From: JBAVQS01 sp049694275
Lineage (GTDB): Bacteria; Chloroflexota; Anaerolineae; UBA4142; SHND01
NCBI GenBank assembly: GCA_049694275.1
Contig: JBAVQS010000421.1
Span: 1-21,259 of the forward strand
DNA length: 21,259 nucleotides
Reading direction: 5' to 3'
In this document: piece after piece, positions 5,112-12,204 of the stretch
Layout of the letters: every line of letters begins with the position of its first letter
How positions within the stretch are numbered: the first letter of the stretch is position 1
Notes under the pieces: generated by a model
What the model was told of the DNA's origin: nothing
Databases searched by the model: none
The model's input: the letters and a program-made list of their open reading frames with translations, nothing else
Program-made: the position numbers and the translations under genes

Positions 5112-5999
5112 ATGCAGTGCCAATTCTGTAAAGAGGAAATACGGCGAGGTATTCCTGTGTGCCCTTACTGTGGTCGGCGGCAGAAGACAGAGTCGCCCAG
5201 CTCAGGTGCCAACCCAACAACACGTTCGAACTTTCTGCGCATCGTAAGCTGGAATATGAACTATTGGCGACGCCGCTCTACACACGCAGAAGCCTGGGCA
5301 TACCTGGATGCGCTTCAACCTGATCTAGCCCTTCTCCAAGAGACTCATCCTCAGAGAGAAACAGGACGGAATATTCTATGGCAACCTATTGGCGGACGGC
5401 GTGACTGGGGTTCCGCAATTGTTTCCTATGGCAATGTTAACCTTACCCCCATTCCTGCAGTTCGACTCGGGGAGCGGCGCGACAAAGAAATGTTAGAAGA
5501 CAGCCACCCAGGATGTGTTCGAGTGGCCGAAGCAGGTCTCTCGAATGGGACTGCGGTAACGGTAATAAGCATCTATGGCTTGAACAGTGACCCTGTACGC
5601 AATGGCATCAAGTACGCAACTACGACTGTTCATCGGATTTTATCCGACCTAATGCCCATCCTAGATGTAGCACGCGCAAAGGAGCGCCGCGTAATTCTTG
5701 CGGGTGACCTTAACGTCTCGCCTCAAATTCCGCAGCCCAACACGATTCATCACGAAATTGTGATAAAGCGAATCAAAGCATTTGGACTAGTTGATTGCCT
5801 GGGAGAGACTCATGATGGTTACGTTCGCACCTACCGTCATCGAAATAATCCTAATTCCACCCCTTATCAGGATGATTGGGTATTCGCTACTGAGAATCTC
5901 CATTTAATATCGTGCGAGGCAAAAGATGAGGAAACGGCCTGGGCACTTAGCGACCATTGTCCGGTGATTGCAGAGTTTGAGATTCCCGCTCCTATATGA
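5112..5999 (+). CDS. Zinc-ribbon plus endonuclease/exonuclease/phosphatase (EEP) protein
   Basis: The N-terminus is a zinc ribbon (C3, C6, C17, C20), followed by a Ser/Thr/Pro linker to about residue 40. The rest is an EEP (exonuclease III/DNase I-like) domain with all core motifs: WNMNYW (47-52), LLQET with E77, AGDLN (D199, N201), QDDWVF (D254/D255) and LSDHCPV (280-286). Members are metal-dependent phosphodiesterases or nucleases acting on nucleic acids, lipids or nucleotides. The ATG at 5112 is chosen because GGAGG at 5101-5105 is well placed. At 295 residues it is close to the usual domain size. The zinc ribbon suggests nucleic-acid or protein contact (inference). It is adjacent to the GIY-YIG gene on the same strand, likely one transcript. 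Confidence 0.85.
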   Translation: MQCQFCKEEIRRGIPVCPYCGRRQKTESPSSGANPTTRSNFLRIVSWNMNYWRRRSTHAEAWAYLDALQPDLALLQETHPQRETGRNILWQPIGGRRDWGSAIVSYGNVNLTPIPAVRLGERRDKEMLEDSHPGCVRVAEAGLSNGTAVTVISIYGLNSDPVRNGIKYATTTVHRILSDLMPILDVARAKERRVILAGDLNVSPQIPQPNTIHHEIVIKRIKAFGLVDCLGETHDGYVRTYRHRNNPNSTPYQDDWVFATENLHLISCEAKDEETAWALSDHCPVIAEFEIPAPI

Positions 6000-6307
6000 T
6001 TCTTGCAAGAGGGTACAGGAAAGTCAATGTTAGTGTAGCGGTGGAATTAGCCAGCCTCTTCTCGCCTGATTTCGCAGCGGTGAACGGGTCGGTTTTCTTG
6101 CTCTAGGTGGTAACTACCCAAGTGAGCGATCCAGAACATGGCCTGAACTATACCGGGATGAAAGCATTTCTGAACCATGTCTACATGGTTGATTTATTTG
6201 AGCATGAAACAGAACGCCAGTCCGTGGGCGCAAATGACGAAAATTTCTTTGAACGGAATCACCCGGATTTTGGACTGCTCTGTGAGATGGGATAAAAGAT
6301 AGCTCGG
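6000..6307. other. AT-richer tail of the island
   Basis: Bases 6000-6106 show no gene, terminator or clear signal; 6107-6295 is the first part of the broken frame described separately. No hairpin with a T-run was seen after the EEP gene. Confidence 0.5.
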
Positions 6308-6484
6308 ATGTGGTTTGAAAAACTAAAAAACGATTTTCCGCAGTACCGTTTCCGCGTCTATTATACCCAGTTGGACAATCCGGTGGTGCGGTTTCATCGT
6401 GTCCGGATCGATGAGCTGTATTGGCTTGAATCGAGTGCGGATGTAAAACTCGGCGAAATCATCGTGTGCGATACAGGAGAGTAA
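6107..6484 (+). pseudogene. Broken reading frame, two in-frame halves separated by a stop
   Basis: A frame opening at GTG 6107 directly after a stop codon, with no ribosome site, runs 62 codons to TAA at 6293-6295. It resumes in the same frame and gives a second coding-like stretch ending at 6484. The combined text (GMKAFLNHVYMVDLFEHETE, then NHPDFGLLCEMG, stop, KIARMWFEKLKNDFPQYRF) reads like one protein interrupted by one nonsense codon, and probably truncated at its start. I do not recognise the family. It may instead be two small genes. Confidence 0.45.
6308..6484 (+). CDS. Possible 58-residue protein, or 3' half of a broken gene
   Basis: ATG at 6308 opens a 58-codon frame: MWFEKLKNDFPQYRFRVYYT at its start and LGEIIVCDTGE at its end. 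It has a balanced, folded-protein-like composition rich in aromatic and charged residues. AGCTCGG upstream is only a poor ribosome site. It shares its frame with the ORF ending at 6295, so it may be a remnant. Unknown function. Confidence 0.4.
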   Translation: MWFEKLKNDFPQYRFRVYYTQLDNPVVRFHRVRIDELYWLESSADVKLGEIIVCDTGE

Positions 6485-6490
6485 ACACAC

Positions 6491-6519
6491 TTGCGCCTCC
6501 TCCCTAACTGCGCTATCAT
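6491..6519 (+). promoter_or_regulatory. Promoter giving a leaderless peptidase mRNA
   Basis: TTGCGC (6491-6496), 17-bp spacer, TATCAT (6514-6519, 5/6). The expected start falls at about 6526, the A of the ATG of the next gene, and there is no Shine-Dalgarno sequence. Confidence 0.55.
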
Positions 6520-6525
6520 CCAGCC

Positions 6526-7686
6526 ATGACACTCCCAACCCACTCTCCTGTCCCACTAGCCGATGCAAGCCCGCGCCCCCGCGCGCGCGACCTCGGCATC
6601 ACGATTGGCGTGCTCCCGACCGGCCCGCATAACGCCATCACCGATGTGGCCGGCGTGCGCGTCGGGCACACGACGCTGATTCAAGGCGAGGGCCTGCTCG
6701 TCCCCGGAGTCGGCCCCATCCGCACCGGCGTCACGGCGATCATCCCGCATGACGGCGATATCGTCCACGAGAAACCGACCGGGGCGGTCGTTCGCATCAA
6801 CGGCTTTGGCGAAGTGACCAACAGCGAGCAAGTGCACGAAATGGGAGTCATCGAGGGCCCCCTGATGCTCACGAACACGCATAACGTCCCGCGCGTCGCC
6901 GATGCGGTCATCGACTGGATGTTCGATCTCCATCCGGCGATGGGGGTCACCACCTGGGGCGTTTCGCCCATTGTCGCCGAGACGCACGACGGCCTGCTCA
7001 ACGATATTCGCGGGCGGCATGTGGGCAAAGAGCATGTGTATCACGCCATCGATTCGGCGCACGATGGGCCGGTGGAAGAGGGCGCGGTCGGCGGCGGCAC
7101 GGGCATGATCTGCTACGATTTCAAGGGGGGCATCGGCACGGCATCGCGCCGGCTGGCCCCGGCGGATGGCGGCTATACCGTCGGCGTGCTCGTCCAGGCC
7201 AACTTTGGGCGGCGCATCAACTTGATGATCGACGGCGCGCCGGTCGGCCGCGCGCTGGAGCATTATGGGGTAGAGATCAAACGGCCCAGCGGCGGATCGC
7301 TCATCGTTGTCATCGCGACGGATGCGCCGATGACGCACCGCCAGTTGACGCGCCTGGGGCTGCGCGCCACGCACGGCATGGCGCGGACCGGCTCGCTCGG
7401 CGGCAACACTAGCGGCGATTTTGCCATCGTCTTTTCCACCACCCGCCGCCGCGCCGTCCCCTCCACCACCCGCACCCTGATGCTGGAGCAGGTGGTCGAA
7501 GACTCTTCGCTCATCAACCGGCTTTTTACCGCGACGGTCGAGGCGACGGAAGAGGCCATCCTCAACGCGTTATTCAAGGCGACCACCATGACCGGCCGGG
7601 ATAATCTGACAGTCCACGCCCTGCCGATTGCCGAGACGGTGGAGATCATGAACCGGTACGGGCATCATGAGGTGCATCTGCCGTAA
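6526..7686 (+). CDS. P1 family (S58) peptidase, DmpA/L-aminopeptidase-like
   Basis: An N-terminal-nucleophile hydrolase of the DmpA/BapA family, which releases N-terminal L- or beta-amino acids and cleaves itself into two chains before a serine. At 386 residues it has the typical length. The N-terminal region ARDLGITIGVLPTGPHNAIT followed by DVAGVRVGH is characteristic. The likely nucleophile is S258 in GGSLIVVIATDAP, preceded by Gly as needed for self-cleavage. The second Ser and acid of the active site are in NTSGD (S296, D298). GAVGGGTGMICYDFKGGIGT (187-206) is also a family signature. No signal peptide, so probably cytoplasmic. Its promoter overlaps the start codon region, predicting a leaderless message. 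It is followed 13 bp later by an HD hydrolase gene. Confidence 0.93.
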   Translation: MTLPTHSPVPLADASPRPRARDLGITIGVLPTGPHNAITDVAGVRVGHTTLIQGEGLLVPGVGPIRTGVTAIIPHDGDIVHEKPTGAVVRINGFGEVTNSEQVHEMGVIEGPLMLTNTHNVPRVADAVIDWMFDLHPAMGVTTWGVSPIVAETHDGLLNDIRGRHVGKEHVYHAIDSAHDGPVEEGAVGGGTGMICYDFKGGIGTASRRLAPADGGYTVGVLVQANFGRRINLMIDGAPVGRALEHYGVEIKRPSGGSLIVVIATDAPMTHRQLTRLGLRATHGMARTGSLGGNTSGDFAIVFSTTRRRAVPSTTRTLMLEQVVEDSSLINRLFTATVEATEEAILNALFKATTMTGRDNLTVHALPIAETVEIMNRYGHHEVHLP

Positions 7687-7699
7687 ACCGACGGATATC

Positions 7700-8314
7700 A
7701 TGAATACCGAAGACTATGCCCGCTACGTGGCCTTCTTGAAACTCCATCTCTCCCCACCCCGGTTGGATCATTCCATCGGGGTGATGCGCGTCATGCAAGA
7801 ACTGGCGAGCATCTACTCGCTGGATTCTGATCAGGCCACAACCGCCGGCTTGCTCCACGACGCCGCCAAAGATCTGCCAACCGAGACCCAACTGGCGCTC
7901 GCCGAACAAGCGCAAATCAAGTTCTCCTATCCATGCGAGCGACATCCCGTTTATCTGCACGCGCCGGTAGGCGCCTTTGTCGTCTCGAACAAGCTGGGTA
8001 TTACTGATTCGCTGGTTTTGGATGCCATTGCATTCCATTCCTACTCTGGCCATGGAGAAAACTTTGACACGCCGCTGGCGCGCTGTCTCCGGTCAGCGGA
8101 TATTCTTGCGCCGGTCAATGATTGGAAAGGAATGCGTAGATTAAAGAGCATCGTCTATACCGGACAGTTACAAGAGGCCGCCTTGCTCCAATCCGGCTGG
8201 CTCATCGAATACTTCCGAGAGATCGGGCTGCCAATCCACCCTACGCTTGACAACAATTTTTGCTCACTGTCCACCCAGCTTCAAGTCAACGATTCATTCT
8301 TCGAGCGGTGGTAA
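7700..8314 (+). CDS. HD-domain hydrolase, YqeK-like
   Basis: A 204-residue HD-superfamily phosphohydrolase resembling YqeK, the Ap4A-cleaving enzyme of Gram-positive bacteria. Visible metal ligands are H24 (RLDHSIGVM), H53-D54 (GLLHDAAKDLP), H87 (YLHAPVGA), H113 (AIAFHSYSGH) and D134 (RSADIL), in the YqeK order. The start ATG at 7700 follows the peptidase stop by 13 bp and is preferred to an upstream frame start (7667) that would overlap the peptidase. The expected role is removing dinucleoside polyphosphates made by stressed tRNA synthetases. The C-terminal part after residue 160 is less typical. YqeK assignment is likely, not certain. Confidence 0.8.
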   Translation: MNTEDYARYVAFLKLHLSPPRLDHSIGVMRVMQELASIYSLDSDQATTAGLLHDAAKDLPTETQLALAEQAQIKFSYPCERHPVYLHAPVGAFVVSNKLGITDSLVLDAIAFHSYSGHGENFDTPLARCLRSADILAPVNDWKGMRRLKSIVYTGQLQEAALLQSGWLIEYFREIGLPIHPTLDNNFCSLSTQLQVNDSFFERW

Positions 8315-8338
8315 ATAAGTTCCACCTGCATAAGTGGG

Positions 8339-8367
8339 CTGACAAATCGCTGGATTTCGGCTATAAT
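8339..8367 (+). promoter_or_regulatory. Sigma-70 promoter upstream of DUF4258 fragment, DUF2283 and mogA-like genes
   Basis: -35 CTGACA (5/6, 8339-8344), 17-bp spacer, -10 TATAAT (6/6, 8362-8367). Expected start near 8374, about 38 nt before the first ATG. Confidence 0.75.
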
Positions 8368-8411
8368 CGGGGTGAAAGTACATAGCGTGGCTCGCATTCT
8401 CAGGATAGATC

Positions 8412-8498
8412 ATGCCTGATGCATCATCAATCGTGCTATACAAATTGACTGAGCATGCCAAATTAGAGATGGCGCGCCGTCAAATTAATAAATCGTGA
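8412..8498 (+). pseudogene. Truncated DUF4258-type protein (28 codons)
   Basis: ATG at 8412 opens a 28-residue frame containing YKLTEHAKLEMARRQINKS, which matches the first helix of DUF4258 proteins (typically HAxxRMxxRxIs). Complete members are about 70-100 residues with a following beta sheet that is missing here. The TGA overlaps the GTG start of the DUF2283 gene by the sequence GTGA. DUF4258 and DUF2283 genes commonly occur as a pair, so this is most simply a deletion remnant. It might still be translated and couple expression of DUF2283. Confidence 0.6.
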
Positions 8499-8701
8499 AA
8501 ATCATTTATGACCGTGAGACGGATACCTTGACAATTATCTTTGCGGATACTCCTGTAGCAGAGAGCGATGAAGACAAACCCGGAACCATACTCGATTATG
8601 ATGCCGCCGGCAACCTGGTCTCTATGGAGATTCTTGACGCCTCGCACCGGGTCAAGGCGCCTAGCCAGATCGAGTATCAGGTCGCTCCAGTAGCGATCTA
8701 A
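8495..8701 (+). CDS. DUF2283 family protein
   Basis: A 68-residue protein with the DUF2283 pattern: MKIIYDRETDTLTIIF at the start, acidic ESDEDKPGTILDYDAAGN and the family block LVSMEILDAS at 41-50. The function of the family is not established; it often travels with DUF4258 as a possible toxin-antitoxin-like pair. The start is GTG, overlapping the stop of the truncated DUF4258 frame, which implies translational coupling. The mogA-like gene starts 7 bp after its stop. The family call is strong; its role is unknown. Confidence 0.87.
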   Translation: MKIIYDRETDTLTIIFADTPVAESDEDKPGTILDYDAAGNLVSMEILDASHRVKAPSQIEYQVAPVAI

Positions 8702-8708
8702 CCACCCT

Positions 8709-9251
8709 ATGCGCATAGGCATACTCACCATCAGCGACCGCGCGGCCGCCGGCGTCTATGACGACGCGTCGGGGCCCGCGCTGGAAGCGCTCGTCCAGGA
8801 ACATTTCAAGACGGATGTGGATATTTACCACATCGTCCCCGACGATTTTATGGAGATCAAGCGCGCCCTCGAAAAGTGGTGCGACGACGCGCACCTCGAT
8901 CTCATCCTCACGACCGGCGGGACCGGGTTTGCACCGCGCGATGTCACGCCCGAGGCGACCCGCATGGCGATCGAACGGGAGGCGCCCGGCCTCGTGCAGG
9001 CAATGATCGCGGCGAGCCTCCAAAAGACGCCGCACGCCATGCTCTCGCGTATGGTCGCCGGCATCCGGGGCAGAACCCTGATCGTCAACCTGCCGGGCAG
9101 TCCAAAGGCCGCCTCTGAGAATTTTCTGACCATCCTGCCCGTGCTCCCGCACGCCCTGGAGCTCTTGAAAGGCGGGCCGGGCGAGCACGATTTCGATCAC
9201 CCGCTCGATACTCTAGAACGCGAACGCCAGGAACGCAACGTCAGCGACTGA
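8709..9251 (+). CDS. mog: Molybdopterin adenylyltransferase, MogA/MoaB family
   Basis: A cytoplasmic enzyme of molybdenum cofactor synthesis that adenylates molybdopterin before metal insertion. The 180 residues carry the MoCF-binding domain: MRIGILTISDRAAAGVYDDA (1-20), TTGGTG (68-73), RDVTPEAT (77-84), LSRMVAGIRG (112-121) and NLPGSPKA (127-134). The length matches MogA. No other cofactor genes lie nearby, so the context is not informative. It follows DUF2283 by 7 bp and has no clear ribosome site, so translation is probably coupled. MogA versus MoaB cannot be fully separated by eye, but RDVTPEAT and the length favour MogA. Confidence 0.9.
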   Translation: MRIGILTISDRAAAGVYDDASGPALEALVQEHFKTDVDIYHIVPDDFMEIKRALEKWCDDAHLDLILTTGGTGFAPRDVTPEATRMAIEREAPGLVQAMIAASLQKTPHAMLSRMVAGIRGRTLIVNLPGSPKAASENFLTILPVLPHALELLKGGPGEHDFDHPLDTLERERQERNVSD

Positions 9252-9260
9252 CCCTTATTT

Positions 9261-9302
9261 CGCATTCTGAATTCAGAATTCACAATTCGAAATTCAAAAT
9301 TC
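9261..9302 (+). repeat. Heptamer array, six AATTC-type units up to a start codon
   Basis: Six contiguous 7-mers in register: CGCATTC, TGAATTC, AGAATTC, ACAATTC, GAAATTC, AAAATTC. The array ends 2 bp before the ATG of the MFS gene, leaving no room for a Shine-Dalgarno sequence. The last unit and following CC-ATGG resemble the array at 3320-3340. Confidence 0.85.
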
Positions 9303-9304
9303 CC

Positions 9305-10858
9305 ATGGCTTCTCTTGCGACCACTCCCGCCTCAGCGCCCTTTCTCCGCCGCCGCCTGTCCGTGTTCGAGCAGCTCATGCTCTCGGTCTATTGGTTCGCC
9401 GAAAGCATGCACTGGACCGTCATCCTCGTCGTCACCCTTCAGAGCCAGATGCTCTTTATCGTCGGCGACGAATTCAAGGGGCGCGCCGTCGGTCTGATTC
9501 TGGCCATCGGCGCGCTCATCTCGATGGTCGCCGCGCCGTTCTTTGGAGCGTACAGCGACCGGATCCATACCCGCTGGGGCCGCCGCCGCCCGTTTATGGT
9601 CGTCGGCGTGCTGATGAACCTCATCGGGCTGGTCGCGCTCGCCTATATCCCACGCCAGGGGGACCTTTCCACCCTCTTGCCCTACGTCCTTGCTTTTATG
9701 TGGGTCGAGTTCTGGAATAACGTGGCGACCGCGCCCTATTCGGCGCTCATCCCCGATATGGTGATGCCGGAACAGCGCGGCGAGGCGTCCGGCTGGATGG
9801 GGCTGATGCGCATGCTCGGCAATTTTCTCGGCGCGGCGGCGAGCCTGTTCCTCGGCGTCTTTGCCGGGCTGATGGCTGTCTTTGGGGTTGGCGGGAGTCA
9901 GGCGGGGATCATCGGCCTCTACTGGTTCATCATCGTCGTCAATCTGCTCGCCATGCTTGGCACGGTCATCTTTATCAAAGAGCCCAAGGTCGAGCCGCCG
10001 ACAACGCCGATGGATTGGTCCAGCATTATCGGCGTCATGACGGTGTTCGGCTTTGCCTCACTCGGCGCAATCGCCCTGAACGGGCTCGGGTTCTTGCATA
10101 TCGACGTCGACCCGGTGGGCGCGGTGCTTCTCACCGTCGGCAGCCTCCCGCTCGGCGTGATCGTCGTGTTTGGGGGCGCTGCGCTGCGGGGCCAATTTGG
10201 CCGGCTCCGTGACGCCACCCGCGCCTATTTTGCCAAGAACGGCGATTTTGTCTGGGTGCTCCTCACCCGCCTCTTGATCACGCTCGGCGTCTATACCGTC
10301 CAGGAATTTCTCCAGTACTATCTGGGCGACGTCATCAAGGATTTCCGGCTGTTCGGTACCGTGGTCACCGACCGTCCCGAGATCGCCGTCTCTTTCTTTC
10401 TCCTCACCCTCATCATCGGGGCGATTATCAGCGCGTACTTTGCCGGGGCCCTCTCTGACCGCTATGGGCGCAAGCTGATGGTCTATCTCTCCGGCGCGCT
10501 CCAGGCCGCGGTTGTCCTCTTGCTCATTCCCATTCACGATTTTACGGCCGTCGTTCTGCTCGGCATTGTGTTTGGGCTGGGCTATGGCGCGTACCAATCG
10601 GTGGACTGGGCGCTGGCCACCGATGTGCTCCCCTCCGAAGACTATGCCAAGGATATGGGCATCTGGCACGTCGCGGACGTGCTCCCCCAGATGATCGGGA
10701 CGCCGTTCGCCGGTTTTTTCCTAGATACCTTTAACAAGATCGGGCGGACGCCCGCCGTCAACATGCCGAACATCGGGTACACCGTGATCTTTGGGCTGGC
10801 CATCGTCTATATGTTCTTTGGGACCGTGTTCGTCAGGCAGATTAAAAAGGTGCGGTAG
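9305..10858 (+). CDS. MFS transporter (SLC45/GPH-like)
   Basis: An inner-membrane secondary carrier of 517 residues with about 12 or more hydrophobic segments. Two MFS signature loops are present: GAYSDRIHTRWGRRRPF at 81-97 after helix 2 and GALSDRYGRK at 381-390 in the second half. The block ALIPDMVMPEQRGEASGWMG (147-166) is typical of the sugar-cation/SLC45-type branch. The region 240-290 holds two additional hydrophobic stretches between the halves. Substrate unknown; relatives carry sugars or glycosides. The ATG abuts a heptamer array and has no ribosome site. It is convergent with the flavoprotein gene downstream, 35 bp apart. Confidence 0.9.
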   Translation: MASLATTPASAPFLRRRLSVFEQLMLSVYWFAESMHWTVILVVTLQSQMLFIVGDEFKGRAVGLILAIGALISMVAAPFFGAYSDRIHTRWGRRRPFMVVGVLMNLIGLVALAYIPRQGDLSTLLPYVLAFMWVEFWNNVATAPYSALIPDMVMPEQRGEASGWMGLMRMLGNFLGAAASLFLGVFAGLMAVFGVGGSQAGIIGLYWFIIVVNLLAMLGTVIFIKEPKVEPPTTPMDWSSIIGVMTVFGFASLGAIALNGLGFLHIDVDPVGAVLLTVGSLPLGVIVVFGGAALRGQFGRLRDATRAYFAKNGDFVWVLLTRLLITLGVYTVQEFLQYYLGDVIKDFRLFGTVVTDRPEIAVSFFLLTLIIGAIISAYFAGALSDRYGRKLMVYLSGALQAAVVLLLIPIHDFTAVVLLGIVFGLGYGAYQSVDWALATDVLPSEDYAKDMGIWHVADVLPQMIGTPFAGFFLDTFNKIGRTPAVNMPNIGYTVIFGLAIVYMFFGTVFVRQIKKVR

Positions 10859-10893
10859 AAACAGAGGATGGGCCTGGCTATCGGCTTCCTTAT

Positions 10894-12033
10894 CTACGAG
10901 CCTGCCTGCTGCGGTCCTCTCAACCACGAAAGGACCGATTGGCGATAACCGATCTCGCCGTTGATTGTCTCCGATAGGGTGGATTGTGTTCGCTTGCTCC
11001 ACTTGAAAATATAATAGGCCAGGCGCGGCGCACGGTAGAGGAATTGCATCAGCAGCAAGGCAAAGCGGAAATCAGAATTGATTTCCCGGTTGATCTGCGT
11101 GGTATGGGGGGCGAGGTCAAAACTCTCTGATCGGAAGGCCTGCTCGATTACCTCGGCCGCGATCTGTCCACTGCGAATCGAATAATATATCCCTTCCGCC
11201 GTGAGTGGGTCCACCAACCCGGCGGCGTCTCCCACCAGTACGGCGTTCGAAGCGTGATACCGGCCCGGATACCCGCCCAGCGGGAGCCGGTGCCCGCGTG
11301 TAAATATCTCCCGCGCATTGCCCAGTGACGGCTCAGACTGCATATAGCGGGTCAGTTCGGCTCGCAGATTCACCGGCCGGTGAGGGCGCATCAGCGTCCC
11401 AACTCCCACCGAGAGATGTTCCGCTTTGGGGAAAATCCACCCATAGCCCCACTGGATTGCCCCCAAATCCATGTGGAGCACTCCATGCCATTTCTCGATG
11501 TCAGCCGGAGGCGCTTGCAGTTCAGCCTCAATCGCCGCGGCCAGCCAGTGATAAGGAGAGAAATCGGCAGAGCGGCGCACGATTCCATTGACGCCATCCG
11601 CGCCGACCACCACGCGGGCGCGAATCGTATCGCTTCGGGTTGAAACGGTCGCTCCCTTTTCATCATAGGTGATGCCGGTTACCGGCGTTTGCTCGCGCAC
11701 TTCAGCCCCCGCCTGGCTAGCGCGCCGAGCCAGCAATAAATCGAATTGATCGCGCATGACGCACCAGGCAACCGGCCGGTCGAATGCCATGCACATCCGG
11801 TGAGAGCCACACGCGACGGATGCCGTTTGAATGCGATCCTCGCTGATCGGCGCTAGTTCAAGCCCCAGCGCTTTTTGCACCTTGCGCGTCAGCCCGCCGC
11901 CGCACGCCTTGTACCGGGGCATCTTTTCCTTCTCGACAAGCAACGTTTTCAGCCCCGCGCGCGCCAGGTGGTATGCGGCCGTCGTTCCCGCCGGTCCAGC
12001 CCCCACGACCACAGTATCATAATCCATTGTCAT
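10894..12033 (-). CDS. Geranylgeranyl-reductase-family FAD-dependent oxidoreductase
   Basis: A 379-residue flavoprotein of the family that saturates geranylgeranyl chains of lipids, quinones or chlorophylls. It has the FAD dinucleotide fold VVVGAGPAGTTAAYHLARAG (8-27), the family motif YKACGGGLTRK (41-51), a DG motif VVGADGVNGIVRR (142-154), and GDAAGLVDPLTAEGI (268-282), where the GD binds FAD ribose phosphate. The ATG at 12033 is chosen because GGAGG lies 7 nt ahead. The C-terminal segment RAPRLAYYIFKWSK suggests membrane contact. No photosynthesis or terpenoid genes are adjacent, so a role in isoprenoid lipid or menaquinone reduction is only inferred. Confidence 0.9.
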   Translation of the reverse strand: MTMDYDTVVVGAGPAGTTAAYHLARAGLKTLLVEKEKMPRYKACGGGLTRKVQKALGLELAPISEDRIQTASVACGSHRMCMAFDRPVAWCVMRDQFDLLLARRASQAGAEVREQTPVTGITYDEKGATVSTRSDTIRARVVVGADGVNGIVRRSADFSPYHWLAAAIEAELQAPPADIEKWHGVLHMDLGAIQWGYGWIFPKAEHLSVGVGTLMRPHRPVNLRAELTRYMQSEPSLGNAREIFTRGHRLPLGGYPGRYHASNAVLVGDAAGLVDPLTAEGIYYSIRSGQIAAEVIEQAFRSESFDLAPHTTQINREINSDFRFALLLMQFLYRAPRLAYYIFKWSKRTQSTLSETINGEIGYRQSVLSWLRGPQQAGS

Positions 12034-12112
12034 GTCTTGACCTCCGCGCTCATGTACACTCCTTACGGGAAAATTTATTCCCCATATCTCCCACAAAAGC
12101 GCCTTGATGATA

Positions 12113-12118
12113 TATAAT
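12113..12118 (+). promoter_or_regulatory. -10 box in the divergent spacer
   Basis: TATAAT lies in a short AT-rich segment (GATATATAATTC) between divergent genes. The -35 at 17 bp is weak (CCCACA). The start would be near 12125, about 80 nt before the ATG at 12205. The overlapping TATATA stretch may also serve the minus-strand flavoprotein gene. Confidence 0.4.
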
Positions 12119-12204
12119 TCTGTACCTGTTTTGCTTCGTGGCGACCAGAGCTCAAAACGACCTGACTTGTAGACGGGATCGATAGTTCAAAAAGGAGGGT
12201 GTCT

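Noticed and set aside
6556..7374. Minus-strand frame of 272 codons
   Set aside because: Antisense shadow of the P1 peptidase gene, rich in Arg/Asp/Ala with no family features.
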